DNA of 64,000 nucleotides from Prorocentrum cordatum (lineage: Eukaryota; Sar; Dinophyceae; Prorocentrales; Prorocentraceae), in the NCBI GenBank assembly GCA_963575745.1, contig CAUYUJ010015723.1, forward strand, positions 252,271 to 316,270, written 5' to 3'. Positions 10,561 through 20,125 of this stretch are shown piece after piece. Each line of letters starts with the position of its first letter. Position 1 is the stretch's first letter. The position numbers were made by a program, and so were the translations under genes. A model generated the notes under the pieces. It saw only the letters and a program-made list of their open reading frames with translations. It was not told the origin of the DNA and ran no database searches.

Positions 10561-11052
10561 TAAGAGTGACCCTGCGCCGGAGTGACCCTTGGTGCGGGCC
10601 CACAGGGGACCCCCGATCGCCGCCTGCGATGCGACGGTGGCGTCTTGCAGAGAAGGTACCCATACCGCTACCCTTGCCTCGATTTTCCCATTTTTGGGCA
10701 TCCTGGGAGGCCCTCGTCGCCACCGCTGGATTCGTCTTGAAATTCTGGTCAGAACGCACCCTTCGCCGGTTTGACCTATGGTGCGGGCCCACAGGAGTAA
10801 GTCGAGCGTGTCCCTCTACAGGAGGCATGTTCTAGAATAGTAAAGAAATAGTTTGGGGATTGTTTTTTGTTGCTCCTTTGCCTATGTCTGCTCATGTTTT
10901 GACCAAATGCGATTTTTCGTCCCAAATCCGCCTGTAGGAGGACATGCCCGACCCAACGTAAGAGTGACCCTTCGCTGGAGGGACCTTTGGTGCGGGCCCA
11001 CAGGGGTGCCCCGATCGCCACCTGCGATGCGACGGTGGCGTCTTGCGCGCCT
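10557..11052 (+). repeat. 95-bp direct repeats flanking a MITE1 copy
   Basis: Bases 10557-10652 and 10957-11052 are about 95-bp direct repeats. Both run ACGTAAGAGTGACCCT...GGTGCGGGCCCACAGGGG...CTGCGATGCGACGGTGGCGT. A partial copy lies at 10757-10800. A MITE1 element sits between them. Confidence 0.8.
10799..10953. repeat. MITE1 copy
   Basis: The left TIR region contains GTGTCCCTCTACAGGAGGCA. The right end is ATCCGCCTGTAGGAGGACAT followed by GCCCGACC. The AT-rich core has TAGAATAGTAAAGAAATAGT. Confidence 0.88.
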
Positions 11053-11174
11053 GGGTTTGACTCCCCCCGCGGCTCCCCGAGAGCCGCACACCAAAGGCCA
11101 CTCTTGCCTAGGGTCGCTCTTCTTGCGTGCAGCCGGGAGGGGAGGAGGGGGGCGGATCGACTGGGGCGGGAGGA

Positions 11175-11249
11175 ATCAAGCAGTGGCGAAGCGTCCTGGC
11201 CTGCCTAGAGGCCCACCAAAGAATCTAAGAACCTTATGTGGTCTGCGCG
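11175..11249. repeat. MITE2, left part of a split copy
   Basis: Begins ATCAAGCAGTGGCGAAGCGT and matches the first ~75 bp of the intact MITE2 at 10326-10560. It stops at GTCTGCGCGA, where the G-rich element begins. The remainder resumes at 12118. Confidence 0.85.
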
Positions 11250-12117
11250 AAATATTATTTAATCGCTTCGCTCATTCCGCCGGCCCATACAGTCTCATGT
11301 CTGCTGTTTGCCCGAGGGCTTGGTGTCAATGCGGCGCTTTGGGGGTTCCTGGGGCCGCTTGGGGGACTCCTGGGGCGCTCGGGGGGGCATTTGGGGGGCC
11401 TCCTGGGGCCGCTTGGGGGACTCTTGGGGGCCTCCTGAGGGCCTCGTGGGGGCCTCTTGGGGCCTCTTGGGACCTCTCAGGGGCCTCTGGGGTCCTCCTG
11501 GGGGCTTCTTAGGGCCGAGGGCTGGACATGTTGTGTCGTGTTCCCCCCCTGGGGCCGCTCTTGGGGCGTTCTTGGGGCCCTCTTGGGCCGTCTTGGGGCC
11601 CTCTGGGGCCGTTTTGGGGCCATCTTGGCTCGTCGTAAGGCCCTTGTGGGGGGCTCTTGGGCACTCTTGAAGCGGTCTTGGGGGCCTCTTGGGCCGTCGT
11701 CGGGCGTTGGAAAGCGGAAAGGGTGGGAATACCAAAATCTCACCAAAACTTAAGGAAAAGCAATGAATTTTGCCTATTGGGGCCCTCTTGGGAGTGCTCT
11801 TGGAGGCCTCCTGGGGCGTTTGGGCGCCATATGGAGCGTCTTGGAGCGATCTTGTGGCATCTCGGAGCCCTCTTGTAGCATCTTGGGGGCGTTTTGGGGC
11901 GTCTGGAGGCTCTCTGGAGGACCTCGAGGGCGGCACCCAGGAGGGAGAACATCTCTGACGGGAACCTCCCGGGACCCTCCCGGGAGTCTCCCGGGACCCT
12001 GCCGGGGTACTTTTCGTGGGGAGACCCCCAGGGGCCGCCCCGCGCGCGCGAAGAAGAATATTGTAAAGCAGTCACCGGAGATCTTAGCACGCCTCTGGCC
12101 CGTTGGGCCGGCGAATT
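11250..12117. repeat. G-rich minisatellite element (GLE) inserted in MITE2
   Basis: The left end is TATTATTTAATCGCTTCGCT and then CATTCCGCCGGCCC; 61197-61230 matches it. The interior (11330-11940) is a degenerate ~11-bp minisatellite of GGCCTCTTGGG units, interrupted by an AT-rich block (11724-11785). The right module (11944-12117) ends ACCGGAGATCTTAGCACGCC, then TGGCCCGTTGGGCCGGC; it is shared with 29571-29725 and 61440-61597. GCCGGCCC near the left end and GGGCCGGC near the right end are inverted. MITE2 sequence on both sides shows this was an insertion. Confidence 0.82.
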
Positions 12118-12264
12118 AGAACATGTCCGGCTGAGACTGTCCTGTTCTAACACGTCGGGCTTATGTTCTAAGAACATTGGTTTCGTTCTCATAACATTTT
12201 AAGATTATGAGAACAGTTCGTGGTAGGCATGTAGGAATGCCGGGACGGTCGGTCCCTGCTCAAA
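12118..12264. repeat. MITE2, right part of a split copy
   Basis: Resumes at AGAACATGTCCGGCTGAGAC and continues to GGAATGCCGGGACGGTCGGT. It aligns with the second two-thirds of the intact copy at 10326-10560. Confidence 0.87.
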
Positions 12265-13029
12265 GGAAGCGTCATGCCCCGCAGCGCCAATTGGGGTTCC
12301 CCCCCTGTAGGGGGGCCACCGGGTGTGGAGGTCAGAGCTCCGGGACAGCACTGGAAATACCCCGCCATGCCGGGCGGCCAGACACTATAGCGGCCCCAGC
12401 CAGCCACCCTGGCCGGGGAAGGGCGGGGCAAGAACGGAGGAGGTAGACTTAGGTCGGGCATGTCCCTCTACAGGAGAACCCAGCATTGAAAATTCAAGAC
12501 ATTGGATGTCTGGGCAGGCGAGGTATGTGATTGGCATCAACATGGTGGCATGCGCTTCGTCCGAGGCTGGAGTTTGCACATTCTCACCACCAGGGGAAAT
12601 CGCAGTCCCAGGGCCCCAGGAGGCGATGGTATGGACACTCTCGGGCCCCATGTGGGGCCCAAAGGTATCCATATCCCATATCCCATATCCATTGCCCTCC
12701 GGGCCTTGAGACATCGGTTCGGCAGGTGGTGCATATGTAAAGATTCCGGCCTCGGACGCTCTCCCTCTCTTTGTTCCCCTCCTTGCGCTCGACGCATCCT
12801 TCGGTGGCTCGGCTTGTGTCTGGGCTGTCAGAAAGGTGAGCGAGGTCAGTGTCGGTGTCCAGGCGGCCGCCGGTAAAAGGACTACCCTGAGGGCGAGCCG
12901 TGCTGCGGCTCGGCAGATCTGTCGTGCTGAGTGCTGTGATCTAGTGGTGTTCGTCGCATCCCGCCTCCGCGCCTGGTTTCTAGGCCAGTGTCCTATTCGA
13001 TGCCTGTTGAATCACTGGGCGCGGTTCGC
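12265..13029. other. Unclassified DNA with a partial MITE1 end
   Basis: Bases 12451-12478 are an isolated MITE1 left end (GGTCGGGCATGTCCCTCTAC). At 12503, ATTGGATGTCTGGGC resembles an end of the element at 48285-48668. Bases 12640-12700 contain palindromic GGGCCCCATGTGGGGCCC. No gene is seen. Confidence 0.55.
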
Positions 13030-13140
13030 TACTCGCGAAGTGCCTACTCGCAAACGTACATACGTTTGCCTCTATGGAATCTATCATAGATCCACCGCGG
13101 CGGATTCAGGCCATTTGCGAGTAGTGATTTTGCGCATAGG
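13030..13140. repeat. Cluster of short palindromes
   Basis: Three perfect or near-perfect palindromes sit side by side: GCAAACGTACATACGTTTGC, ATCTATCATAGAT and CCACCGCGGCGG. They are enclosed by an outer inverted pair, CTACTCGCAAA and TTTGCGAGTAG. This fits the remains of a small inverted-repeat element. Confidence 0.6.
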
Positions 13141-13770
13141 GGGACGCGCATGTCCATTGAAACATCGGGGGATGCCTCTTGGAGGCCTCGTGGGAGCCTC
13201 GGGGGGCCTTTCAGAAGAATCTTGGCGGTCTCGGGGGCCATGCTGGCACTCGAGGGCTCATGGGACCACTTCGTGATCTCCCCGCGGCGGGCGAAACTTC
13301 CACCCTCCTCCACCCTCCTCCTCCTCCTCCTCCTCCTCCTCCTCCTTCTCCTCCTCCTCCTCCTGCCCCTCGAGGGGCGCTCCCAAACCATGGGACGAAG
13401 CACTCCTCAAAATTAGGCTGTGCCTCAGAGGTCCTCCCTTGTTCTTTAAAAACCTGGTGAGTGCCAGACACGGTCGCGCCCAGGGATTCTCCGGCTTGCC
13501 TCTCTTACAAAGGTTTGGTATCGCTCGAACGTTTGCATGTTTCGTAGGCGAGGAAGCGTCCGAGCGATGGCGAGACGGGGGTGCCCAGGGTTCCCCAGTT
13601 GTGTTCGTCTACAGTGGGGTTCCTTGGGTCTCCCCGGGGCCATCTGGTCTGATGTTCTCATTGTTGCCAGCCCTTCTCGCGTTTCTCGGGCTTCTTTGGG
13701 TTCCCCAGGTCCCTTTGGCTTCGTTTCTTTATCATGAACAGTGGGAAACCGACCCCAGCCCCCATAACCA
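13141..13770. repeat. Unclassified DNA with a (CTC)n tract
   Basis: Bases 13310-13365 are (CTC)n. Bases 13150-13260 resemble the GGCCTCTTGGG minisatellite. Bases 13440-13740 are unclassified, with GGGTTCCCC motifs. Nothing supports a gene. Confidence 0.5.
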
Positions 13771-14640
13771 TTGATTTTACACCTCAGCGTTTTGCGTTTA
13801 CGGCGAATGAGCGTAAGTGTAGGCGCCTTGTCGGCGAGACCATTGCCAGCTGCCGCAGGGGGGCCCCGCGCGCGCGGCGACGTCGTGGGCCCGCTCGACG
13901 CGGCCGCGCCCGCGCCAGCGTCCCCAGGGCGGCGCGTGCCACGGCCGCTGCTCGCAGTTTGAGGCGACGGCGGCGCTGTCCCTCGCGCGGCAGCGCCGCT
14001 GGCCCAGCCGAGGGCCCCTGCGCCAGCCTCCGTCGCCCCCTCCTGTTTCCGCTGGCAGAAAAGTTTAGATCGGCAGCGTTTCTCTTAAGGCAACTGGGCC
14101 AATATAACGTTTTCTTTTTGCGTTTATATAAACACGTTGTTCTGTTTATATAAATGTTGCGAGGCTCTCCCGCGCGAGACCTTCTGCTTCGGAAAAGTTT
14201 AAATTGATGTCATATGGAGTTTGAATAAACATTGTTCGCCTGGTGCCCAAATTTTGTTTTTGGGGTGGATCTAAATTGTTCGATGCGCGCCCGTGCAGGG
14301 CGGGCCCCGGGCGCCGCGCGGGGCTCTTGCCAGCGCCGCCAACGGCCGACGCGCCCATAGGTTTTTTCCCTTGCGTGGGCGCGCGAATGTCCACAATGGT
14401 TTTGGGTATCGACCGCGTGCCAGCACAAAGAAACGCCAGTTCGAACGCCAACGATTACGGCAGCAGCGCGCCGTTCGCATTGAATGTCGCGGCGTTGTCG
14501 CTGGTTGACCGCCGAGCAGTTTCCGCTCTCAGTTCGCGCGTCGTTTGACGGCCCCATTGGTCTAAAGTCTAAAGTTCCTCATGTGGGGGGCAGGGGGCGC
14601 TTTTCATGTGTGCATACTATTTGGGCAGGCCCATCTTCCT
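13771..14640. other. Unclassified mixed-composition DNA; no gene seen
   Basis: A very GC-rich block (13850-14060) is followed by an AT-rich block (14060-14280, with two TTTATATAAA-like stretches) and another GC-rich block. Open frames of 100-140 codons on both strands lack recognisable domains. Two GGAAAAGTTTA/AGAAAAGTTTA motifs occur at about 14059 and 14190. This is not simple repeat, so it could be a decayed element. Confidence 0.35.
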
Positions 14641-15186
14641 CGGGCCAAACAGCACCAAGCAACGCAAAGCAATGCATGACAATGCAATGCCAAGCAAGGC
14701 AATGCAAGTCCAAGCAATGCCGAGCAGCGTTTCGTAGCAAGCGTTCCCCTAATGTTTGCGCCACTTTGATGTGACAAGCCATCAGGAACGCGCGAGAGCG
14801 CCTTGCAATCGGGCCCCTAGGCCCCATAAAGAGCACTTTCCGAATTCAGTACATATAACCCCCGAAGGAACCCGAGGACCCCCCTCAGTGCGTACGGGAC
14901 GGTGGCGGATCTGCGATTCGAGAGGCTCGCCGGAGAAAAACAAAAGGTGAGGAGAGGAGATCTGAAGGGCGACTTCGGCAGCATTCGGGCGACCCCAAGC
15001 GCATCTCTTGAGGCTTGGGTGGCCACCTCGGGCACCACTGGAACAACGCCAGGGGCCTCTTAGGGCCACCCGGAGGCCTCTCGGGGGGAGGCGTTTCGGC
15101 TCCCTCTCTGCCTCGTTATCTCTCTGGCTCCCTCATCCTGCCCATAATCACCAAGTGCTCAGTCGACATTTGGTCTTGAATTTGTT
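14641..15186. other. CAAGCAATGC repeats and region upstream of the ketosynthase
   Basis: Bases 14645-14730 are degenerate (AAGCAATGC)n; a shorter copy of the motif is at 45880-45905. Bases 14735-15186 hold no recognised feature. No TATA-like or other promoter signal can be defended; dinoflagellate promoters are poorly known. Confidence 0.5.
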
Positions 15187-15202
15187 TCCTCCGTCCTGCA
15201 GG
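15187..15202 (+). promoter_or_regulatory. Putative trans- or cis-splice acceptor before the ketosynthase start
   Basis: A pyrimidine-rich run (TTCCTCCGTCCTGCAG) ends in AG at 15200-15201 and is followed by G, the usual acceptor context in dinoflagellates. The first good ATG, at 15242, lies 40 nt downstream. It may accept the spliced leader, giving a 40-nt 5' UTR, or it may be the 3' end of an intron with an upstream exon outside the recognisable region. Inference only. Confidence 0.5.
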
Positions 15203-15241
15203 GTGGACCCCCTTGGGTTCAGCGACTGCACGCGCGCGCCA

Positions 15242-18132
15242 ATGGCGCTCATGCAGGTGGGTGAGTATGACGCAGCTCGAGAGCTCCGGCCGCTTGAAGG
15301 TGTGTTGGTGGAAGTGAGCGGCATGGAGGAGCTCTATGAACCTGACTCGCACCTGTACGGTCACGGTGTGGAGCCGTTTGAAGTGAACGGCGAGCGAGGC
15401 CGAGTTGTCGGTTGGGACGAGGACGCTGGCAAGTATTTGGTGCAGACTTTCAGCGGCCACGTGCTGTCCCTTCACGAGGACAAGTTGATCGAGTATGATC
15501 CTGCTGATCCACGGGATGGAGGTTTCGACGTAGCCTGGCCTCATGGCCCCACGTCGTTCGGAATATTCTCCTCGATGGTCTCCGAGAACATCAAGTCCAA
15601 AGGTGTTTGCGTCATCCAGATGATGCTGGGAGATCATGGTGTCGAGAACGCCGTGGAGTACGCGAAAACTTTGCAGTTTGGGGCGTTGAGGGACGACGTC
15701 GAGGAGGAGTATCTCGGAACTGGGGCTGATACCAGCAAGGTCTGTTGGTTGCAGTACGAGTCTCCGGATGAAATTGGTGTTGAAACGACCGGCATGAGGG
15801 CATACGACGTGGAGGAGTTCGGCTCTGACATGACGCTTGATCATCTAGATGGCCTGGCGTACTGCGACAAGGCGCTGACGGTCATGGCCGCATCAATGTG
15901 GCCACTGACGCCCGAGTTCGAGGGGGACAAGGCCTTCGTCTCCTGGGGGCGCACGAACCCGCTCGTCCGTGCGAGCGTAGAGCCAGGCGAGGAGCACCAT
16001 GTGAGGTCGACGCCCGTAGACGTGGACCCCGGCAACGGGGCGGAGACCCACACGCAGTTCGTGGCCTCGAAGAGGCTGTGCCTGTTCTATGTGGTCAACA
16101 GCGGCGGCGGGAGCCTGGAGCTCACACCAAAGAGCGAGGCCTACGACTTCGAGGAGACGGTCATCCCACTCTCAAAGAACCAGTTGGTGATCTTCCGCTG
16201 CGATTACCAGGGCTTCTCCTTCAGCTACAAGCCCCTGGGCGAGAACCTGGCCCTCCAGTCCTGGGTGTTAGACGTGCCCCGCGACATCCAGGAGAAGGAG
16301 GAGCAGCTCAGGGTGATCGACGGCCCCGAGGAGCCCATGGGCACCAGGAGCAACATCATGTCTGTCATGACGCGTTACCCTGGTTGCGGGCACGACCCGC
16401 GCGCATACTGGAACATGTTCTTCGCGTCCACGGATGGGCAGTTGGAAGTACCTATCTGCAGGTGGGATATCGACATCTACTACAAAGCGGAACACACCAT
16501 CGGATACTCCCACCAGAAGCACGGCGGGATGCTGCAGCAGGCGGAGATAGAGTGTTTCGACAACGCTTTCTTCGGCATCTCCGATGCCGAGGCCAGCATC
16601 ATGGCCCCCTACCAGCGATGCTTGCTGGAGGTCGGCTACGAATGCCTCACCCGCGCCGAGTACAAGAGGGACGACCTGCGGGGCTTCAGCTGCGGTGTCT
16701 TCGTTGGCGACTCCGGCTCCGACTGGGAGGAGTTGGCGCGGCCCACCGACCTCCTGCAGAGCTACAAGGCGGGGCGCGAGCGCTCGGTCGCGTCGTGCCG
16801 GCTGTCGCACATCATGGGCATGGTGGGGCCCGTCTTCACTGCCGAGACGGCGTGCTCCTCCTCCCTGGTGGCCCTCGGGATGTGCCAGCAGAGCATGCGG
16901 CTCCAGCTGCCGGAGAAGGGACAGGGCACGCCCCACATCGATTCCCACGTCGAGCACGGTCTCGTCTTGGGGACCAACACCATCATCGGCACCAAGTCGT
17001 ACATCGCCCTTAGCGGGCCAGGCATGTTGTCGCCTCAGGGACGCTGTTTCACGTTCGACAATACGGCGGATGGGTATGCTCGCGGTGAGGGCATCGGTGG
17101 GATCAAGATGAAGCTGTGCGACAGCAGCATCGCCGCGTCTGGCCGCATGTGTGTGCTGGTCGGGGCGTGCGTGAACCAGGACGGCAAGAGCGCCAGCATG
17201 ACGGCCCCGCACGGGCCTTCGCAGCAGGAGGTGATCAGGGCCTCCATGCGCGAGGGCGGCCTCGACACCTCCGGCATCACCATCGCGGAGTGCCACGGGA
17301 CCGGGACCGCCTTGGGCGACCCGATCGAAGTCGGGGCCTTGCGCGGAATCTTCAACGCGAGCCGGCAGACCCCCCTCCTCTTCACCAGCGCGAAGACGTG
17401 CCTGGGCCACCTGGAGGCGGGCGCAGGAGCTGCGGGCTTCATCAAATGTTGCATGATGTTGCAGTTTTCCGTCGGCATCCCGAACAACCACTGCAGGTCT
17501 TGGGGGCAAGCCATGACATAGACATAGACATGCTTCGAAGAACAAACAACAAACAACAGCACAAGCATGATTGCTCGGAGCTCCGCGCGGATTTCTCCGA
17601 TCGGCACCTGGAACCCCTTGGCGGCGCTCCCAGCGCCGCCGCTGGCGCGCTCTGTGTGCCAGGGAGGGACTTCCAGTGCCGCTCGAAGAAATACACGCGG
17701 ACCTCCGAAATCTTCTGTTCACAGTGGAAACCCATCCCGAGAAACATTCTACTTGCCTCCAGGGTGCCCTGGGTTTCTTGGGCTTCGATGGTTCTGCTAT
17801 GGAATACATGACGTTCCCATACCAAAAAACAATGTACATCCTGGGGTCTCAGGATTGGGTTTCTTGTAAAAGGTTTCTTGTGGTCGAGCTCCTGCTGTAT
17901 GTCATTGCTTGTTCCCCTAAGGTCGCTGAATCCCCACTTGGACGTGGAGGGCTTCCCAGCGTATTTCGACTCCGAGGCGGTCGACTTCGGACAGAACAGC
18001 GGCCTCACGGGCGTCTCGTCGTTCGGCTTCGGGGGCACTAACGCGAGGGCAGACGTGTGGGGGAATTGCCAGCAGGCGCACCGCTACAGCGTAGCTGGAA
18101 CGGTGACGAAGAGGCGAGAGATGATCTTCTGA
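15242..18132 (+). CDS. Single-domain type I polyketide synthase, beta-ketoacyl synthase (two exons)
   Basis: Proposed exons are 15242-17496 and 17922-18132, giving 821 codons; the frame is kept across the junction. A ketosynthase condenses an acyl starter on its active-site Cys with a malonyl-type extender. The KS covers roughly residues 370-790. The catalytic triad is visible: Cys538 in TACSSSLVAL, His685 in ECHGTGTALGDP and His723 in KTCLGHLEAG. The KS C-terminal signature GFGGTNAR is in exon 2. Residues 154-159 (EEEYLG) resemble the ExExGYLG motif known upstream of dinoflagellate KS domains. Residues 1-90 hold an NGERGRVVGW segment like small beta-barrel domains common in these proteins; residues 90-370 are a dinoflagellate-type N-terminal region without a function I can name. 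No acyltransferase, ketoreductase or carrier domain follows. The frame is open upstream to 15008, so the start is not certain. The product is unknown, and exon 2 may have a further exon after it. Confidence 0.85.
17570..17712. repeat. IR150 inverted-repeat element inside the intron
   Basis: The left arm GGAGCTCCGCGCGGATTTCT and the complement of the right arm (GGAGGTCCGCGTGTATTTCT) match closely, as do the following CGATCGGCACCTGGAA and CGAGCGGCACTGGAA. The centre is GGCGCTCCCAGCGCCGCC. The same family occurs at 18155-18320, 19945-20125 and 33688-33802. Confidence 0.88.
17726..17870. repeat. Dispersed inverted-repeat element (IR140) inside the intron
   Basis: A closely related sequence lies at 54144-54290. 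Both contain ACTTGCCTCCAGGGTGCCCT, then GGGTTTCTT, and later TCCTGGGGTCTCAGG. The ends are inverted: left GGAAACCCATCCCGAGA, right complement AGAAACCCAATCCTGAGA. Non-coding and dispersed. Confidence 0.85.
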
Positions 18133-18143
18133 CCAGTTTCGAA

Positions 18144-18154
18144 GACGAAAAAAA
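18144..18154 (+). terminator. Possible 3'-end signal of the ketosynthase gene
   Basis: An A-rich run ending AAAAAGG lies 12-22 nt after the stop at 18132. AAAAG/C motifs have been proposed as dinoflagellate polyadenylation signals. It also overlaps the outer edge of the IR150 element, so this is weak. Confidence 0.25.
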
Positions 18155-18320
18155 GGCATAACCATAAACGTTTGGCGCTCCGCGCGGATTTTTTGGATCC
18201 GCGCTAGGCCTCCCTGGCGGCGCCTCTGGCGCCGCCCCTGGCGCGCTCCGCGCGCCAGGTAGTGGGTCCAGCGCAGATCCAAGAAATCCGCGCGGAGAGC
18301 CAAAAGTTTATGTTCATGCC
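18155..18320. repeat. IR150 inverted-repeat element, best-preserved copy
   Basis: About 166 bp with long arms: the left starts GGCATAACCATAAACG, and the complement of the right starts GGCATGAACATAAACT. Both continue TTTGG...CTCCGCGCGGATTT...TTGGATC. The centre has its own hairpins (GGCGCCTCTGGCGCC, GGCGCGCTCCGCGCGCC). It starts only 22 bp after the ketosynthase stop codon, so it would lie in the 3' UTR or a downstream intron. Confidence 0.93.
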
Positions 18321-19086
18321 GTTATTTCTTCTTCTACGACCGCATGCTTTTCCAAGGTAGTAGCCCTCTGGCAGTCTGAGCTGCAGTCCGCGCGTGGAAC
18401 AAGAAACTGGCCAGCCCACAGGTTCCCCATACGATGTGTGTGTACCTTTGGAGGTCCCAGGAACCCACCGACAGGCTTCTTACACGGCAGTTGACGATGA
18501 TACCCGGGGCAATGGGATGTTTCAGGATACAGCAGGTTGCAAAAATGCCGTTGAGGTTCCTACAGCTGGTCCTGGTGTTCCCTGCACTGGCTGTACCTGT
18601 CTCCGCTGCCTCGCGCTGCACACGCGCAAGCGGGAGCCGTATAAGAGATTCGTGGGACGTGGCAGCCGCCCGTCAGGAAAACCGTGCGGGCGTCCTCCCC
18701 TTCTCCAGCTTCTTTCCCTCCTTTTTGCCTGTCCCTTCCCCCGTTCCCCCCTCCATAATCCCGCCTTTCCTCCCCCATCCTCCCTCGCCCTTCTCGTCCA
18801 TCCTCCTCCTCCTCCTCCTCCTCCTGCCCCTCCCCCACTCTCGATCCTGCATCTCACGTCTCTTTCATCTCCTTCCTCGTCCATCTTCCTCGGGGGAGGG
18901 CTTCCGCGGCTAGGGCCGGCCCCTCCTCCCTCCCCCATGCCTTCGCCTCGCTTTCCGTTTGTGTTTCCCCTATTCATCCCCTCCATCTCTCCGCTCCCCG
19001 ATGTTGTGCTTCAAACTTGTGCACCTTCGTTTCCGTTGGCTTGGCAGAGACTGCGTGCCTCGCATCCTCCTCCGGCACAGGTCTGG
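18321..19086. other. Unclassified DNA with a weak signal-peptide-like frame
   Basis: A plus-strand frame (18434-18913) contains an internal Met at 18545 followed by a hydrophobic stretch (FLQLVLVFPALAVPVSA) that resembles a signal peptide. The rest becomes low-complexity Ser/Pro from CTC-rich DNA. It could be a small gene, a further exon or chance. Bases 18700-18960 are CT-rich simple sequence. Confidence 0.3.
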
Positions 19087-19277
19087 GGGAGGAGGAGGAG
19101 GAGGAGGAGGAACAGGAGGAGGAGGAGGAGGAGGAGGAGGAGGAGGAGGAGGAGGAGGAGGAGGAGGAGGAGGAGGAGGAGGAGGAGGAGGAGGAGGAGG
19201 AGGAGGAGGAGGAGGAGGAGGAGGAGGAGGAGGAGGAGGAGGAGGAGGAGGAGGAGGAGGAGGAGGAGGAGGAGGAT
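19085..19277 (+). repeat. 190-bp (GGA)n microsatellite
   Basis: One of the longest near-pure GGA tracts in the window. It creates poly-Gly, poly-Glu, poly-Arg, poly-Pro, poly-Ser and poly-Leu frames of 60 or more residues, which should be ignored. Confidence 0.98.
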
Positions 19278-19347
19278 CGAGGGCCCCAGCTGTGAGGCAG
19301 ACCGATCGGCATCGACAGGACAGGGAGGGAGTCGGGCGGGCCTGAGA

Positions 19348-19497
19348 TCGAGATAAATCCGTTCCAGAGCGTTCTGGAACGGTCTTAGGGCGCTCTGGAA
19401 CGCTCTGCAACGGCCGCGGCGCCCGATACATCTTCCAAATCCGCGGATCCTCAGAGATTCTCGATGCATCCTCGCCCGAGATCTTGCCCTCGTCTCA
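19348..19497. repeat. IR-GAGCG palindromic repeat, copy 2
   Basis: Begins CGAGATAAATCCGTTCCAGA, has AGAGCGTTCTGGAACG-type palindromes and CTCAGAGATTCTCGATG, and ends TGCCCTCGTC. It aligns with 4771-4940 and 46190-46375. Confidence 0.78.
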
Positions 19498-19944
19498 GGG
19501 GAGGAGACATGCTCGAGGCTTTGGGGAGACAGCAGCCCTGGCAGAGGGATCTGGGGAGCTCCCGGCAGAGGCGCGGGGTGCTGCGCAGACGCCCTCGGCG
19601 AGCCTGCGCGGCCCGCCGCGGCGACCTCAGTGGTCGAGGCCTCCGCAGCTCGCGGGGGGGGGGGCGACCGCCAGCGCCGTCGACGCCGCCGTCGAGGATG
19701 GAGGATGAGGATATCGAAGGAGAAAGAGCGGCATAAACATGCGAGTGAGGGGGCCGAACGGCCATTCATTGTCCCTGGGTGCGTGGCTGAAGTGGTGTTC
19801 CGCGACGCGGATTGTTGCTGTTGGTGTTTGTTGTCGTCGTCCCACCCGCAGCCCGGCCCGCGATCCACCCGCGACCAACCCCGCGACCAACCCCGCGCCC
19901 GCCCCCATCACTCTCATCCGCCACTGCGGTGTGCTACATGAACC
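19498..19944. other. Unclassified GC-rich DNA
   Basis: GC-rich sequence without a recognised repeat. Frames on both strands show only Arg/Ala/Gly-rich translations. Bases 19850-19910 have CCGCGACCAACC direct repeats. Confidence 0.4.
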
Positions 19945-20125
19945 TTCGACGGTCCGTGCGGAGTTCTTGGATCTGCGCCGGCCCCCACCCTTCAGCGGCG
20001 CCTCGGGCGCGGACCCTGGCGCGGTCCGCGCGCCTCGGAGGGGGGTTCAGCGCAGATCTAAGAAGTCCGCGCGGAGCTCCAGGAGTTTATGTTTCTGCAG
20101 TTTTTCTTCTAGGATAGTCGATCGA
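19945..20125. repeat. IR150 inverted-repeat element, copy 3
   Basis: Arms: GTCCGTGCGGAGTTCTTGGA and the complement of TCTAAGAAGTCCGCGCGGAG. The right end GGAGTTTATGTTTCTGCAGT, then TTTTCTTCTA, matches the right flank of the 18155-18320 copy (AGTTTATGTTCATGCCGTTA, TTTCTTCTTCTA), so the element extends past the inner arms. Confidence 0.85.

Larger units (their letters stand above)
17497..17921 (+). other. Intron of the ketosynthase gene, made mostly of inverted-repeat elements
   Basis: 425 bp. The donor is CTGCAG|GTCTT and the acceptor is CCCCTAAG|GTCGC. Splicing joins the KS reading frame as NNHC-R-SLNPHLD, matching the usual KS sequence around NPHLD. Without splicing the frame stops at 17519-17521. 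The 5-mer AGGTC occurs at both boundaries (17495-17499 and 17920-17924), like a target-site duplication. The interior holds an IR150 copy (17570-17712) and a second inverted-repeat element (17726-17870). Confidence 0.85.

Noticed and set aside
11250-12117. Helitron
   Set aside because: The GGCCC-GTT-GGGCC hairpin near the right end is suggestive, but there is no CTRR end, no 5' TC and no Rep/helicase; insertion between A and T could not be confirmed.
15500-16300. 2-oxoglutarate/Fe(II) oxygenase domain in the ketosynthase N-terminus
   Set aside because: Strand-like segments are reminiscent, but I cannot find the HxD...H metal ligands in a convincing arrangement; left as an undefined region.
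19085-19277. Poly-Gly/Glu protein segment
   Set aside because: A pure GGA microsatellite, open in every frame.
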